From Duganella flavida (GTDB taxonomy: Bacteria > Pseudomonadota > Gammaproteobacteria > Burkholderiales > Burkholderiaceae_D), in the NCBI RefSeq assembly GCF_009857445.1, contig NZ_WWCN01000012.1, positions 124,001 through 188,000 on the forward strand: DNA of 64,000 nucleotides. Direction: 5' to 3'. This document shows, piece by piece, positions 43,064-52,164 of the stretch. The translations under genes and the position numbers were made by a program. Every line of letters begins with the position of its first letter. Position 1 is the first letter of the stretch. Under the pieces are notes generated by a model. That model did no database searches. It saw only the letters and a program-made list of their open reading frames with translations, and was not told the origin of the DNA.

Positions 43064-44667
43064 TGATGCGCCGCCTCCTTATCGCCAGCGCTGTGGCCGG
43101 CACGCTCAGCGCGTGCTGGCCTGCCTACGCTGCGCTGACCGAAAACCTCACCACCAGCGTGGTTGCGATGGCGATGGGGAATGCGGTAACGGCCGACCCG
43201 CCGGGCATCGCCTCGATCCACTTCAACCCGGCCGGCCTGGCGCGGCTGGAAGGCGATAGCGAAAGCATCCACAACTTCGTGGCCTCGATCCGCACCAGCG
43301 CCAGCTTCAAGCCAGGCGAAGGCTTTGACGTCGGCGGCTGGCGCGACGACCCGCTATCCAACACCTCCACCGGGCCGGTGCGGCAAATCATGTACGTGCC
43401 CGGCTACGGCATGCCGGGCTGGCGCCTGCCGGCCGTGGCCGTGCCCGGCATCGGCATGTCGTGGAACACGCCCGGCTCGCCGTGGACCTTTGCCACCGAC
43501 AGCTATATGGCGCAGGCCATGAGCCTGGACCGCACCACCGATCCCAACGACCCCGGCCAGTACCAGGGACGGCAAGAGCAGATCCAGCGCCTGGTGTATG
43601 CGGCGCCGTCGGTCGGCTACAAATATTCGGACACGCTGCGCTTTGGCGTGTCGGTGCCGATTGCCCACGCCGCCTTTGTGGTCGACACCAATATGCGCTT
43701 CCCGAATGAGCTGCTGGGCGTGTTCGGCCAGCTGCAAAAAGGCTGGTGCCCGGAAGAAGGCGGCAACATCATCGACGTGTTCGGCTTTGGCGTGTGCGGC
43801 GGCGGCAAGGATGGCATGGTCAGCCCGTTCAAGAAGGCCGCCAATATGCGGCTGGAACTGACGGCGCCGTTCGACCCGACCATCAACTTCGGCGTGCTGT
43901 GGGAACCGTCGCCCATGTTTGCGCTGGGCGCGGTGTACCAGGGTGGCTCCAAGACCCACTACACCGGCAACTACGTGTTCACCACCGAGCCGATGCTGCG
44001 TAACTTCGTGCGCGGCATGAACGCCAGCTTGCTGGGACCGATCGCCGGCGCAGTGCTGGGCTTCCCCAGCTCGATCCCGGCGGTGCAGAAGGGCAATATG
44101 AGCGCCACCATCCCCTTCCCTGCGCACTTGCAGGTGGGCGTGAAACTCAAGCCGGTCAAATACATCCAGCTCAACGTCGACGCCAGCTACGCGCGCTGGA
44201 GCGACTGGGACGCGCTGCGCTTCCAGTTCGACCAGAGCGTCAAGCTGCTGGAAGTAGCGCGCCTGTACGGCATACCCGATTCCGGCAAGCTGGTGATCCC
44301 GCGCGGCTACAAGAGCGTGATCAACTTTGCCTACGGCTTGCAGCTGCAGCCGATCGAACGCCTGACCATACGGCTCGGCTATGAGCCGCGCAAGACCTCG
44401 ATCCCGGCCGACAAGATCGACTTGCTGGCGCCGCTGCCCGACACCAAGCTGCGCAGCGCCGGCATCGGCTTCAAGCTCGACAAGAACACCGACATCAACG
44501 TCACCGGATCCTACCTGACCGGCAAGTACTACACGCCAGCCAACACCAGCTGCAATATGAACTGCAACACCTTCCTCAACATCATCTACAACCCGTATGC
44601 AGGCCAAGATGTACGCGGCGATATCCACGTCCGCTACTTCGGTTTTGAATTGAACAAGCGTTTCTGA
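43063..44667 (+). CDS. OmpP1/FadL-family outer-membrane protein (FilD-like)
   Basis: A 534-residue FadL-type barrel: signal peptide, a hatch region with the family NPAG motif (SIHFNPAGLARLEG), strands throughout, and a C-terminal Phe (RYFGFELNKRF). FadL proteins carry hydrophobic compounds through the outer membrane. Translation is coupled to the upstream barrel gene by a one-base overlap. Its presence in an operon with a C39 peptidase and FilA-like substrates is the arrangement I recall for the Acinetobacter fil locus. Confidence 0.87.
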   Translation: MMRRLLIASAVAGTLSACWPAYAALTENLTTSVVAMAMGNAVTADPPGIASIHFNPAGLARLEGDSESIHNFVASIRTSASFKPGEGFDVGGWRDDPLSNTSTGPVRQIMYVPGYGMPGWRLPAVAVPGIGMSWNTPGSPWTFATDSYMAQAMSLDRTTDPNDPGQYQGRQEQIQRLVYAAPSVGYKYSDTLRFGVSVPIAHAAFVVDTNMRFPNELLGVFGQLQKGWCPEEGGNIIDVFGFGVCGGGKDGMVSPFKKAANMRLELTAPFDPTINFGVLWEPSPMFALGAVYQGGSKTHYTGNYVFTTEPMLRNFVRGMNASLLGPIAGAVLGFPSSIPAVQKGNMSATIPFPAHLQVGVKLKPVKYIQLNVDASYARWSDWDALRFQFDQSVKLLEVARLYGIPDSGKLVIPRGYKSVINFAYGLQLQPIERLTIRLGYEPRKTSIPADKIDLLAPLPDTKLRSAGIGFKLDKNTDINVTGSYLTGKYYTPANTSCNMNCNTFLNIIYNPYAGQDVRGDIHVRYFGFELNKRF

Positions 44668-44697
44668 TTTATCTGGATTTACCTGGAGGAGCACACA

Positions 44698-45243
44698 ATG
44701 AAAAAAGCAAAACACGGTCTGATGCTGCTGGCCTTAAGCGCAGCCTGCCTGGGCGCCCACGCCGCCGCGCCGGTCTCGCCGGCCAAGCAAGCGCTGGTCG
44801 ACCAGGTTCTCAAACTGTGGAACATCGACAGCATCGGCCAGTCCATGCTGCAAGTGCCGGTGGCCGATGCGGTGCAACAGGCGCGCGCCATGCTGCAAGG
44901 CCGCGCCGCGCCGGAAAAGCGTGACGCCGCCATGAACGACATCGTCGGCGAAGCCAAGGCCTTCATGGCCGAAGCCACGCCGATCACCCGTGCCAGCGCC
45001 GACAAGCTGATCCCGACCACTATCGCCCCGCTGCTGGCCGAGCGCTACACCGAAGAAGAACTGAAGCAGCTGATCGCCATCCTGGAATCGCCGGTCAAGA
45101 AAAAATTCGAAGCCATGCTGCCGGAAATGCAGAAGAAGCTGGGCGAAGGCGTGGCGACCGACACCCGTCCGGTGATCGATCCTAAACTGCAAGGCCTGAA
45201 AGAAAAAATCGGCCTGCGTTTGCGCGCTGCGGTCACGCCATGA
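44698..45243 (+). CDS. DUF2059 periplasmic protein
   Basis: A 181-residue protein with a signal peptide (MKKAKHGLMLLALSAACLGAHA) and a helical DUF2059 body (YTEEELKQLIAILESPVKKKFEAMLPEMQKKLGEG). Function unknown; periplasmic. A strong ribosome site (GGAGGAG) precedes it. Its stop overlaps the AraC start (ATGA). Confidence 0.87.
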   Translation: MKKAKHGLMLLALSAACLGAHAAAPVSPAKQALVDQVLKLWNIDSIGQSMLQVPVADAVQQARAMLQGRAAPEKRDAAMNDIVGEAKAFMAEATPITRASADKLIPTTIAPLLAERYTEEELKQLIAILESPVKKKFEAMLPEMQKKLGEGVATDTRPVIDPKLQGLKEKIGLRLRAAVTP

Positions 45244-46244
45244 CGTACTCTTCCGCCCTGCATCTGGTGCGCGGCGTGAAATCGCGCCTGGCGCAATCCG
45301 GCGTGCAGGCAGAATCGCTGTTCGCGCAGGCCGGCCTGGACGAAGGCGACGGCATCGCCTGCGACGCGCTCACGCTGTCGGACAAACTAAGCCACCTGTG
45401 GGAACTGCTGGTGCAGCAATCGGGCGATCCGCTGATCGGCCTGAAAATCTCGACCCCGCACCGGCTCGGCTGGCTGGGCGTGATGGGCCACATCATGCTG
45501 GTGTCGCCGACCGTGCAAAGCTCGATCGAGCGCTGCCACGGCCACACCCGCGTCGGCCTGCTGCTGCCTGGCGCCCAGCGCGAAGTGCCGCAGCAGCGCT
45601 ACGACTTTGTCTGGTGCGTGCTGCTGCGTTCCCTGCGCTGTGCGGCCGGCCGCGACGACATCGCCCCGGTGGTGGTGGAATACACCTTCCCGGCGCCAGC
45701 CAACGCCCAGGTGTTTGAAGAGACTTTCGGTTGTCCGGTGCGCTTTGGCATGCCGCACAATGTGATGGAGTTTTCCGACACCGACCTGGTCGCGGCGCTG
45801 CCGGCCAATCCGCCGCTGATGAACGGCGGCGGCGAGCACGTGCTGGCGACGCTGGCGACGGCGCAGCCGCCAACCTTCAGCGGCAAGGTACAAGCCTTGC
45901 TGGCCAGCCTGCTACCGAAAGGGCCGCCGCACCGCGACGACGTGGCGGCGCAAATGATGATGAGCGAGCGCACCTTGCAGCGCCGCCTAGCCGAGGAAGG
46001 CACCAGCTTCACCAACCTGGTCGACGACACCCGGCGCGAGCTGGCGCGGCAGTCGCTCAGCGCCGGTGAGCTATCATTAAAAATGTTGAGTTTCCAGCTG
46101 GGCTTTTCGGAGCCGAGCGCGTTCTACCGCGCGTGCAAGCGCTGGTTCGGCATGGCGCCGTCCGACATCCAGCACCTGGCGCACCAGCCGGGACCGGGGC
46201 CGGACGTGCTGCAAGCGCCAGTCAAGCCACGTAAAACCGCATAA
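45240..46244 (+). CDS. AraC-family regulator
   Basis: A 334-residue regulator with an N-terminal Arabinose_bd-like domain (about 20-210; ISTPHRLGWLGVMGHIMLVSPTVQSSIERC) and a C-terminal double HTH (AAQMMMSERTLQRRLAEEGTSF ... SFQLGFSEPSAFYRACKRWFGMAPSDIQ). This is the OruR/ArgR-like group that senses amino acids or lipophilic signals. It is inside the operon by ATGA overlap, so it probably controls the locus itself. Confidence 0.92.
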   Translation: MTYSSALHLVRGVKSRLAQSGVQAESLFAQAGLDEGDGIACDALTLSDKLSHLWELLVQQSGDPLIGLKISTPHRLGWLGVMGHIMLVSPTVQSSIERCHGHTRVGLLLPGAQREVPQQRYDFVWCVLLRSLRCAAGRDDIAPVVVEYTFPAPANAQVFEETFGCPVRFGMPHNVMEFSDTDLVAALPANPPLMNGGGEHVLATLATAQPPTFSGKVQALLASLLPKGPPHRDDVAAQMMMSERTLQRRLAEEGTSFTNLVDDTRRELARQSLSAGELSLKMLSFQLGFSEPSAFYRACKRWFGMAPSDIQHLAHQPGPGPDVLQAPVKPRKTA

Positions 46245-46253
46245 CAGGAGAGC

Positions 46254-46928
46254 ATGATGGGATGGTTATCGAGGAATCAAAATAAATCGATGCTGGGTCA
46301 GCTGCTGGTCAAGCAGAAGCTGATTACCGAAGAACAGCTGGCCAGCGCAATTGAACTGCAACGCAAGACCGGTCAGCGGCTGGGTGACATTTTTGCCGAC
46401 CTCAACCTGATCACCCAGGAGCACATTGAAAACGCCCTGCGCAAGCAGCGCCGTTTGCGGATGGCGGCGGCGATCGCCACCTCCCTGCTGGCGCCGCTGG
46501 AAACCTATGCGGCCTCGGCCTTGCCGGCAGCGGCCCTGACCGCCAGCGCCCCGGTCAGCAACCGCGCGCTGAGCGACGAAGAACTGGGCGACACCGCAGC
46601 GCAAGGCCTCAGTGACGACCTGGTCAGCGCCGTCAAACACGCCAAGAGCAACGGGCTGGAAGTGATCGGCGACATGAGCAAGGTGCTGAACCCGGTGCTG
46701 GGCTTCCTCGAAGCCGACACGACGATGAAAAACGTGGTCTACGACCCGACCAAGGCGGCCGCCACCATCAACAAAGACGGCTCACTGACGTTGAGCCTGC
46801 CGTCCTCGATTGGTGAAATCGCCTTCAACAACATCCGCGTAAAAGGCACCGAAGGCAGCAGCTTCGGCAGCATCTCCATCAAAGGCATCGACCTGACCGG
46901 CACCTCCATCACCGTCGGCTTCCACTGA
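46254..46928 (+). CDS. MshEN domain - FilA-like fusion protein
   Basis: A 224-residue protein of unusual build. Residues 12-65 hold two tandem MshEN-type motifs (MLGQLLVKQKLITEEQLASA... and RLGDIFADLNLITQEHIENA..., each ending in Gln), as in the N-terminus of type II secretion/type IV pilus ATPases, where such motifs bind c-di-GMP. Then comes a mildly hydrophobic stretch (MAAAIATSLLAPLETYAA), a degenerate leader-like motif (NRALSDEELGDTAAQG), and a FilA-like body ending GSISIKGIDLTGTSITVGFH, matching the MNQIDMRGTTVWIFAH end of the other FilA-like proteins. CAGGAG precedes the start. Last gene of the operon. Confidence 0.85.
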   Translation: MMGWLSRNQNKSMLGQLLVKQKLITEEQLASAIELQRKTGQRLGDIFADLNLITQEHIENALRKQRRLRMAAAIATSLLAPLETYAASALPAAALTASAPVSNRALSDEELGDTAAQGLSDDLVSAVKHAKSNGLEVIGDMSKVLNPVLGFLEADTTMKNVVYDPTKAAATINKDGSLTLSLPSSIGEIAFNNIRVKGTEGSSFGSISIKGIDLTGTSITVGFH

Positions 46929-46942
46929 CGGCCACAACATTC

Positions 46943-47030
46943 GGGGTCAGCTCTGTCATTCGGACAAATAATACGCGTATTGATATTTCTCAAATTCCAT
47001 GCGCGCTTGTCCAAATGACAGAGCTGACCC
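46943..47030. repeat. GGGGTCAG inverted repeat at convergent gene ends
   Basis: Arms GGGGTCAGCTCTGTCATT(C)GGACAA (46943-46967) and TTGTCC(A)AATGACAGAGCTGACCC (47007-47030) face each other over about 40 bp. It lies between the MshEN-FilA fusion and the convergent, broken M28 gene. Same end sequence and same location type as 37347-37405. Confidence 0.8.
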
Positions 47031-47037
47031 TGAATTG

Positions 47038-48608
47038 CTATTTGTTACGGGGGACGGCGAAGGCGTCGCCGGCTTTCCATTCGGGCAGCTTGGCGCCGTT
47101 GGCGATCAGGCGGCCCAGGTTGAGCGTGTATTGCGCCGTCTGCACCATGCCCGACAGGTCCCAGCTCGGATCGTATTCGTCACTGGCCTGGTGGTAGCGC
47201 TTGCCGTAGGCTTGCGCCTTGGCCTTGGCTCCTTCAGGATCTTTCACGTAGTCACGGCCAGACTCGATCGAGAACGCCGGCACGCCATTCTTGGCGAAGT
47301 TGAAGTGGTCGCTGCGGAAGTAGCCGCCTGCCAGGTCCGGCTTGGCGTCAGCAATTCGCATGCCCATCGATTTGGCCGTCGTCTCGGCCAGCTTGCCCAG
47401 CTCGGTACGCTCGCTGCCTTGGGTGCCGATGTCGCCAGCGGCCACAGCGGCGACGCGGCATAGGCCGCGCTGCCCAGCAAGCCCTGCTCTTCTGCTGCTA
47501 CCCACAGGAACATCTGACTGCGCTTGGCCGGCGCATGGCGCGCTTGCTCGGCCATCGCCAGCAAGGCCGCCGAGCCGGAGGCGTTGTCGACTGCGCCGTT
47601 GAAGATAGTATCGCCGGTGTCGCCCTGCTTGCCGAGATGGTCCCAGTGCGCGCTGTAGATCACCACTTCATCCTTCAATTTCGGATCGGTGCCCGGCACC
47701 ACAGCAGCGACGTTGAATTGCTCGACTTTGCGTACTTCGGCCTTCATCTCGCCATTCAGCTTGGCAGCCAGCGGCACTGGCTTGAAGTCCTTCTTCTCGG
47801 CCGCTGCGCGCAGCGCGTCGAGGTCCTGGCCGGCCGCCGTGAACAGCGCGCGTGCGGTGTCGTCGGTGATCCATCCCTGCAGCTGCGTGCCCAGCGTACC
47901 CGCCGCCAGTTGGAAACGCTCTACGCCAGACCAGCTGTTCTGGATCACGCTCCAGCCGTACGATGCCGTCGGCGTGGTGTGAATCAACAGCACGCCGGCC
48001 GCCCCCTGGCGCTTGGCTTCTTCAAACTTGTAGGTCCAGCGGCCATAGTAGGTCAGGCCTTTGCCGTTAAAGCGGTTCGGCTGCTCGGTAGTTGGCTGCG
48101 GATCGTTGACCATCATGACCAGCACTTTACCTTTCAAATCCATGCCCTTGAAATCGTTCCACTGCTCATCCGGCGCAGTGATGCCGTAACCGACGAACAC
48201 CAAGTCTGCATTGAAGCTATGCGCCGCCGTCGCATCACCCGGCGCAAACACCCAGTCCTTGCCGAAGGCGATATCCAGCGCTTTGCCGCCCGCTTCCAGT
48301 TTCAGCGTGCTCTCGGCAGGCTGCGTCTTCACGCCCGCGATCTGCACCGACTGGCGGAAGCTGTTGCCATTGCCCGGCTTCAGGCCCAACGCCATCGCCT
48401 GCGCTTCCAGGTACGCCACGGTCAGGTCGCCGCCGCGCTGGCCGGTGCCGCGGCCTTCCAGCAGATCGCTGGCGAGGAAAGAAAGGTGAGCGCGCAGCGG
48501 CGCTTCCTGCACCGCAGCGGTCTTGCCCGCGTCTGCATGGGCCGGGAATGCCAGCGCCAGGCTGATGGCCAGCGCGGAGGCAACGAAGGAGGGTGTCATT
48601 TTTTTCAT
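47038..48608 (-). pseudogene. M28-family metallopeptidase, frameshifted
   Basis: A secreted M28 aminopeptidase read in two frames. From the signal peptide (MKKMTPSFVASALAISLALAFPAHA) the first frame carries the PA-like insert and three zinc-site regions (SAHWDHLG, DNASGSAA, AAEEQGLLG) to about 47450. The rest (GDIGTQGSERTELGKLAET ... YFRSDHFNFAKNGVPAF, with the last His ligand) continues in another frame to 47038. Compared with the family, about 15-20 residues between SPLWPLA and DIGTQG are missing, including the Asp zinc ligand (usually in a NxDxxN context). So this is a short deletion that also shifts the frame; a sequencing error alone would not explain the missing residues. Confidence 0.82.
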
Positions 48609-48675
48609 GATGTCCTGTGGGCTAAGGTAAGCAAGGCGGGATTTCCGCGCGCACATTGTATGCGAAAATATCGGC

Positions 48676-49587
48676 ATGACTGCTCGCAACTCCTACATCG
48701 GCCGCTTCGCGCCCTCGCCTACCGGCCCCCTGCATCTCGGCTCGCTGGTGGCCGCCATCGCCAGCTATCTCGACGCCAAAGCCCACCACGGCCAGTGGCT
48801 GGTGCGCGTCGAGGACGTGGACGGTGCGCGCAATGTGCACGGTGCAGACGATCACATCCTCGCCTCACTGCAGCGCTGCGGCATGCATTGGGATGGCGAG
48901 GTCACGTGGCAAACCAAACGCTACCCGCTGTACCAGCATGCGCTCGAACAGCTCGGCGATCTGGTCTACGCCTGCGGCTGCTCGCGCCGTGAGATCGCCG
49001 ATTCGCAGCTCAACCAGGTGACGCATCACAATCAGGCGCTGATCTATCCCGGCACCTGCCGTAACGGCCTGGCGCCGGGCAAAGTGGGCCGCGCGCTGCG
49101 CGTGAAAGTACCGCAATCGCCGCATTGCGTGCCGGCCTTCGATGACCGCTGGACCGGCCACTACAGCCAGGACCTGACCGCCGAAGTGGGCGACTTCATC
49201 ATCCGCCGCGCCGATGGCTACTGGGCCTACCAGCTGGCCGTGGTGGTGGACGACGGCGCCCAAGGCATCACCGACATCGTGCGCGGCGTCGACCTGCTTG
49301 ATTCCACGCCGCGCCAGCTCTACCTGCAACAGATACTGGGCTTGCCGCAGCCAAGCTACCTGCACGTGCCGGTGGTGCTCAACGAAGCCGGCGACAAGAT
49401 GTCCAAGCAAACCGGCGCCATCGCCTTCGACGACGGCAGCGATCCACAACAGCTGCTGCGCAGCGCCATCCTGCCGGCCGCCCGTTTCCTCGGCCTCGAT
49501 GTGCAGGCCGACAGCATCGATGCTTTCTGGCGCGCCGCCATTCCCGCATGGGCACAACTGTTGCAAACCTTGCCACGCGGCGCCTGA
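48676..49587 (+). CDS. gluQ: Glutamyl-Q tRNA(Asp) synthetase
   Basis: A 303-residue truncated GluRS paralogue that puts glutamate on the queuosine of tRNA-Asp. It has the GRFAPSPTGPLHLGSLVAA start (HLGS replaces HIGH), the zinc-ligand region CGCSRREI ... YPGTCR, and the KMSKQ loop (GDKMSKQTGAI). No anticodon-binding domain, as expected. Divergent from the broken M28 gene. Confidence 0.95.
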   Translation: MTARNSYIGRFAPSPTGPLHLGSLVAAIASYLDAKAHHGQWLVRVEDVDGARNVHGADDHILASLQRCGMHWDGEVTWQTKRYPLYQHALEQLGDLVYACGCSRREIADSQLNQVTHHNQALIYPGTCRNGLAPGKVGRALRVKVPQSPHCVPAFDDRWTGHYSQDLTAEVGDFIIRRADGYWAYQLAVVVDDGAQGITDIVRGVDLLDSTPRQLYLQQILGLPQPSYLHVPVVLNEAGDKMSKQTGAIAFDDGSDPQQLLRSAILPAARFLGLDVQADSIDAFWRAAIPAWAQLLQTLPRGA

Positions 49588-49629
49588 TGGCGTGCGCCGC
49601 GCCAGCTGGCTTTTCCCTACACTGAGCTG

Positions 49630-51108
49630 ATGGAAGTCGAACTCAAACTCTTGCTTGCGCCCGAGGACAACAGCAAGCTGCTGCAACACCCGCTGCTGGA
49701 TGCGCCGGCGCGCGTGCAGCAGCTCAACGCCCGTTACTTCGATACGCCGGACCTGCACCTGCTGCGTCACGGCGCGGGCCTGCGCGTGCGCAAGGAGGAT
49801 GGCGAGTGGATACAGACTATGAAGGCCGGCGGCAGCGTGCAAAGCGGCCTGCATAGCCGTAACGAGTGGGAGTGCGTGGTCGACCGATCCTGGCCGCGTC
49901 TCGGCAAGCTGCGCAAGCTGGTTGGCGATGACGAACAGTGGCTGTCCATGCTGGACGCGCCGGATTTGAAGGACCGGCTGGAGCCGCTTTTTTTAGTCGA
50001 CGTGGAACGCCAGCTGTGGAATGTGGAAAGCGACGGCAACCGCATCGAAGTCGCGCTGGACATCGGCCATATCGAGCGCAAAGGCCACAAGGTGGCGGTC
50101 AATGAAATCGAACTGGAACTGAAGGACGGTGACCCAGCAGGACTATACGCGTTCGCCTTGCAGCTGCTGGAAGATATCCCGCTCCGTATCAGCAATATCA
50201 ACAAGGCGCAGCGCGGCTACATGATGGTGCGAGCAACCGGCCACGCGCCGTATCGCGCGCAAGCGCTGGAGCTTGAGCTCGACGCCAACATGAGTGACGC
50301 GCTGCCCGCAGTGCTGGGCAACTGCCTCGAACACATCCAGCGCAACGAAGTGGCCGTGGTGGAGGGCCACGATCCCGAAACGCTGCACCAGATGCGCATC
50401 GGCGTACGCCGCCTGCGCTCCGCCCTCAAACTGTTCGCACCGATAGCGCCCTGCCCGCCCGCGCTGCAGGAAGACATCAACTGGCTGGGTGCTGAACTGG
50501 GCGCGGCGCGCGACTGGGACGTGCTGCTGTCGTCCACATTGGCGCGCGTGGACTCGGCGCACATGGAACTGCAAGCACTCGCTCTCCAAGCCGCCCACGC
50601 CAAACGGCGCGAGGCGGCGCAAGCCTTGCTGTCGCCGCGCTACACGCGGTTGATGCTCACACTAGGATCGTGGATGCTGCAAACCGCACCGCTGCTGAAC
50701 GGAGCGGCCGCCCAGTTCTCGCGCCAGCATCTCCAGCATCTGCACAAGTCACTGGTCAAGCGCGCCAACCGCATGCATGAAGACGATCCGTCCAGCGCAC
50801 ACCGCACGCGCATCGCTGCCAAGCGGGCCCGCTACGCGCTGGAGTTCTTCCACTCGCTGTATCGCGAAAAAGGTACGCACAAATATTTGAAAACGCTGGC
50901 CGCAACGCAGGAAGAACTGGGCAAGCATAACGATCTGGTGGTGGCGGACAGGTTGCTGCAAGAGCTGCTGCTACAGCATCCTGATTCGGCCGGTGTCATT
51001 CAATTCGCGCGCGGCTACCTGCAAGCGCAGCAGGCCACCCGGCCCGCCGGCCTTGACCCCATCCGCAAGCACCTGCACGCGCTGCGGCTACCGCACGCAC
51101 GCCACTGA
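49630..51108 (+). CDS. CYTH-CHAD domain protein (inorganic triphosphatase-like)
   Basis: A 492-residue protein. The N-terminal CYTH domain (1-205) has the ExExK motif (E2, E4, K6 in MEVELKLLL) plus VELKDGD-like acidic strands (EIELELKDGD), expected to hydrolyse tripolyphosphate with Mg2+. The C-terminal CHAD domain (215-490) is helical, with His-rich sites (ETLHQMRIGVRRLRSALKLF, HRTRIAAKRARYALEFFHSL) and binds polyphosphate. Likely YgiF-like. Confidence 0.93.
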   Translation: MEVELKLLLAPEDNSKLLQHPLLDAPARVQQLNARYFDTPDLHLLRHGAGLRVRKEDGEWIQTMKAGGSVQSGLHSRNEWECVVDRSWPRLGKLRKLVGDDEQWLSMLDAPDLKDRLEPLFLVDVERQLWNVESDGNRIEVALDIGHIERKGHKVAVNEIELELKDGDPAGLYAFALQLLEDIPLRISNINKAQRGYMMVRATGHAPYRAQALELELDANMSDALPAVLGNCLEHIQRNEVAVVEGHDPETLHQMRIGVRRLRSALKLFAPIAPCPPALQEDINWLGAELGAARDWDVLLSSTLARVDSAHMELQALALQAAHAKRREAAQALLSPRYTRLMLTLGSWMLQTAPLLNGAAAQFSRQHLQHLHKSLVKRANRMHEDDPSSAHRTRIAAKRARYALEFFHSLYREKGTHKYLKTLAATQEELGKHNDLVVADRLLQELLLQHPDSAGVIQFARGYLQAQQATRPAGLDPIRKHLHALRLPHARH

Positions 51109-51489
51109 TTAGCGGCGCGCTTCTTTCGCGCTGACGTTCCAGCTCACCGTGCCCGGGCACTTGGCCTGCTGCACGGCGGCCAGCGTGTCATCGGCTTCGC
51201 TGCTGGCCTGCGTGTACTCCTTGCGGCCGGAGACCTTGAAGTGCAGCGCAGGCACGTTGGAGCTGGCAGTCTTCGACAAGGCCGGCGCGAAACCGCGATC
51301 GCTCAGGATCTTGCGGCACGCATCCATGCCATTCAGCTTATCCGATTCAATCTCGATGCTGAACACCCAGCTCTCCACGTAACCGCGCGCAGCACGCGCC
51401 GGCTCCGGCAGCATCAAGTCGGATGGCAGCGTGGCGGCATTCACTGCGCCAGCCAGCAAGGCGGCGCTCAGCGCGATCAGGCGATACAT
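51109..51489 (-). CDS. Secreted hypothetical protein
   Basis: A 126-residue protein with a signal peptide (MYRLIALSAALLAGAVNA). The mature part has two Cys (DACRKIL, AKCPGT) that could pair, and strand-rich sequence (SWVFSIEIESDKLNG, VPALHFKVSGRKEY). AAGGA six bases before ATG 51489 sets the start. Its stop abuts that of the CYTH-CHAD gene. Function unknown. Confidence 0.75.
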   Translation of the reverse strand: MYRLIALSAALLAGAVNAATLPSDLMLPEPARAARGYVESWVFSIEIESDKLNGMDACRKILSDRGFAPALSKTASSNVPALHFKVSGRKEYTQASSEADDTLAAVQQAKCPGTVSWNVSAKEARR

Positions 51490-51525
51490 AGGCATTCCTT
51501 CCAATCCGGTAAAGACGCTATGGTA

Positions 51526-52122
51526 TCAGGCCAGCATCGGATACAGCGTGGCCACCAGCAGCAGTGCCATAACAAGGTTGAAGATGCGCACCGAGCGCGC
51601 ATCCTGCAGCACGCGGCGCATCGCCACGCCGAACATGGCCCAGGCGCCGACGCAGAACACGCCGATCAAGCCGAAGATCCCGGCCAGCATGGCCGCATCA
51701 ATCACCGTAAATCCCTGCGGCAGATAGGTGGTCAGCGCGCTCAGGGCCATCACCCACGCTTTCGGGTTAATCCACTGGAAAGCCGCCGCACCGAAGAAGG
51801 TCATCGGCTTGGACAGCGCGGCCTGCTCGCCGTTCATCGGCGCTGCGTGCGCCAGCTTCCACGCCAGCCAAAGCAGGTACAGCGCGCCGCCATATTTGAG
51901 GATAGTCTGCAGCATCGGCACCTGCTCGAACACCACGTGCAAGCCCATGCCGGTCGCAAAAATCATGAAGGTGAAGCCGCAGGTAATGCCGAACAAATGC
52001 GGCAGCGAGCGCACAAAGCCGTAATTCAGGCCGGAGGCCAGGATCATGGTGTTGTTCGGGCCTGGCGTGATGGAACTGACGGCGGCAAAGGTGCACAGTG
52101 GCAGCAGCAATTCGAGCGACAT
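51526..52122 (-). CDS. LysE family amino-acid exporter
   Basis: A 198-residue inner-membrane protein with about six hydrophobic segments and the RhtB/LysE start (LCTFAAVSSITPGPNNTMILASGLNYG). Exports an amino acid or similar. Start MSLELLLPL. The sequence upstream holds a perfect palindrome (52165-52190) and related half-sites. Confidence 0.92.
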   Translation of the reverse strand: MSLELLLPLCTFAAVSSITPGPNNTMILASGLNYGFVRSLPHLFGITCGFTFMIFATGMGLHVVFEQVPMLQTILKYGGALYLLWLAWKLAHAAPMNGEQAALSKPMTFFGAAAFQWINPKAWVMALSALTTYLPQGFTVIDAAMLAGIFGLIGVFCVGAWAMFGVAMRRVLQDARSVRIFNLVMALLLVATLYPMLA

Positions 52123-52164
52123 GGTGTATCCGTGTGTGGAGTGTGTACTTGCATTGTACGGCCG

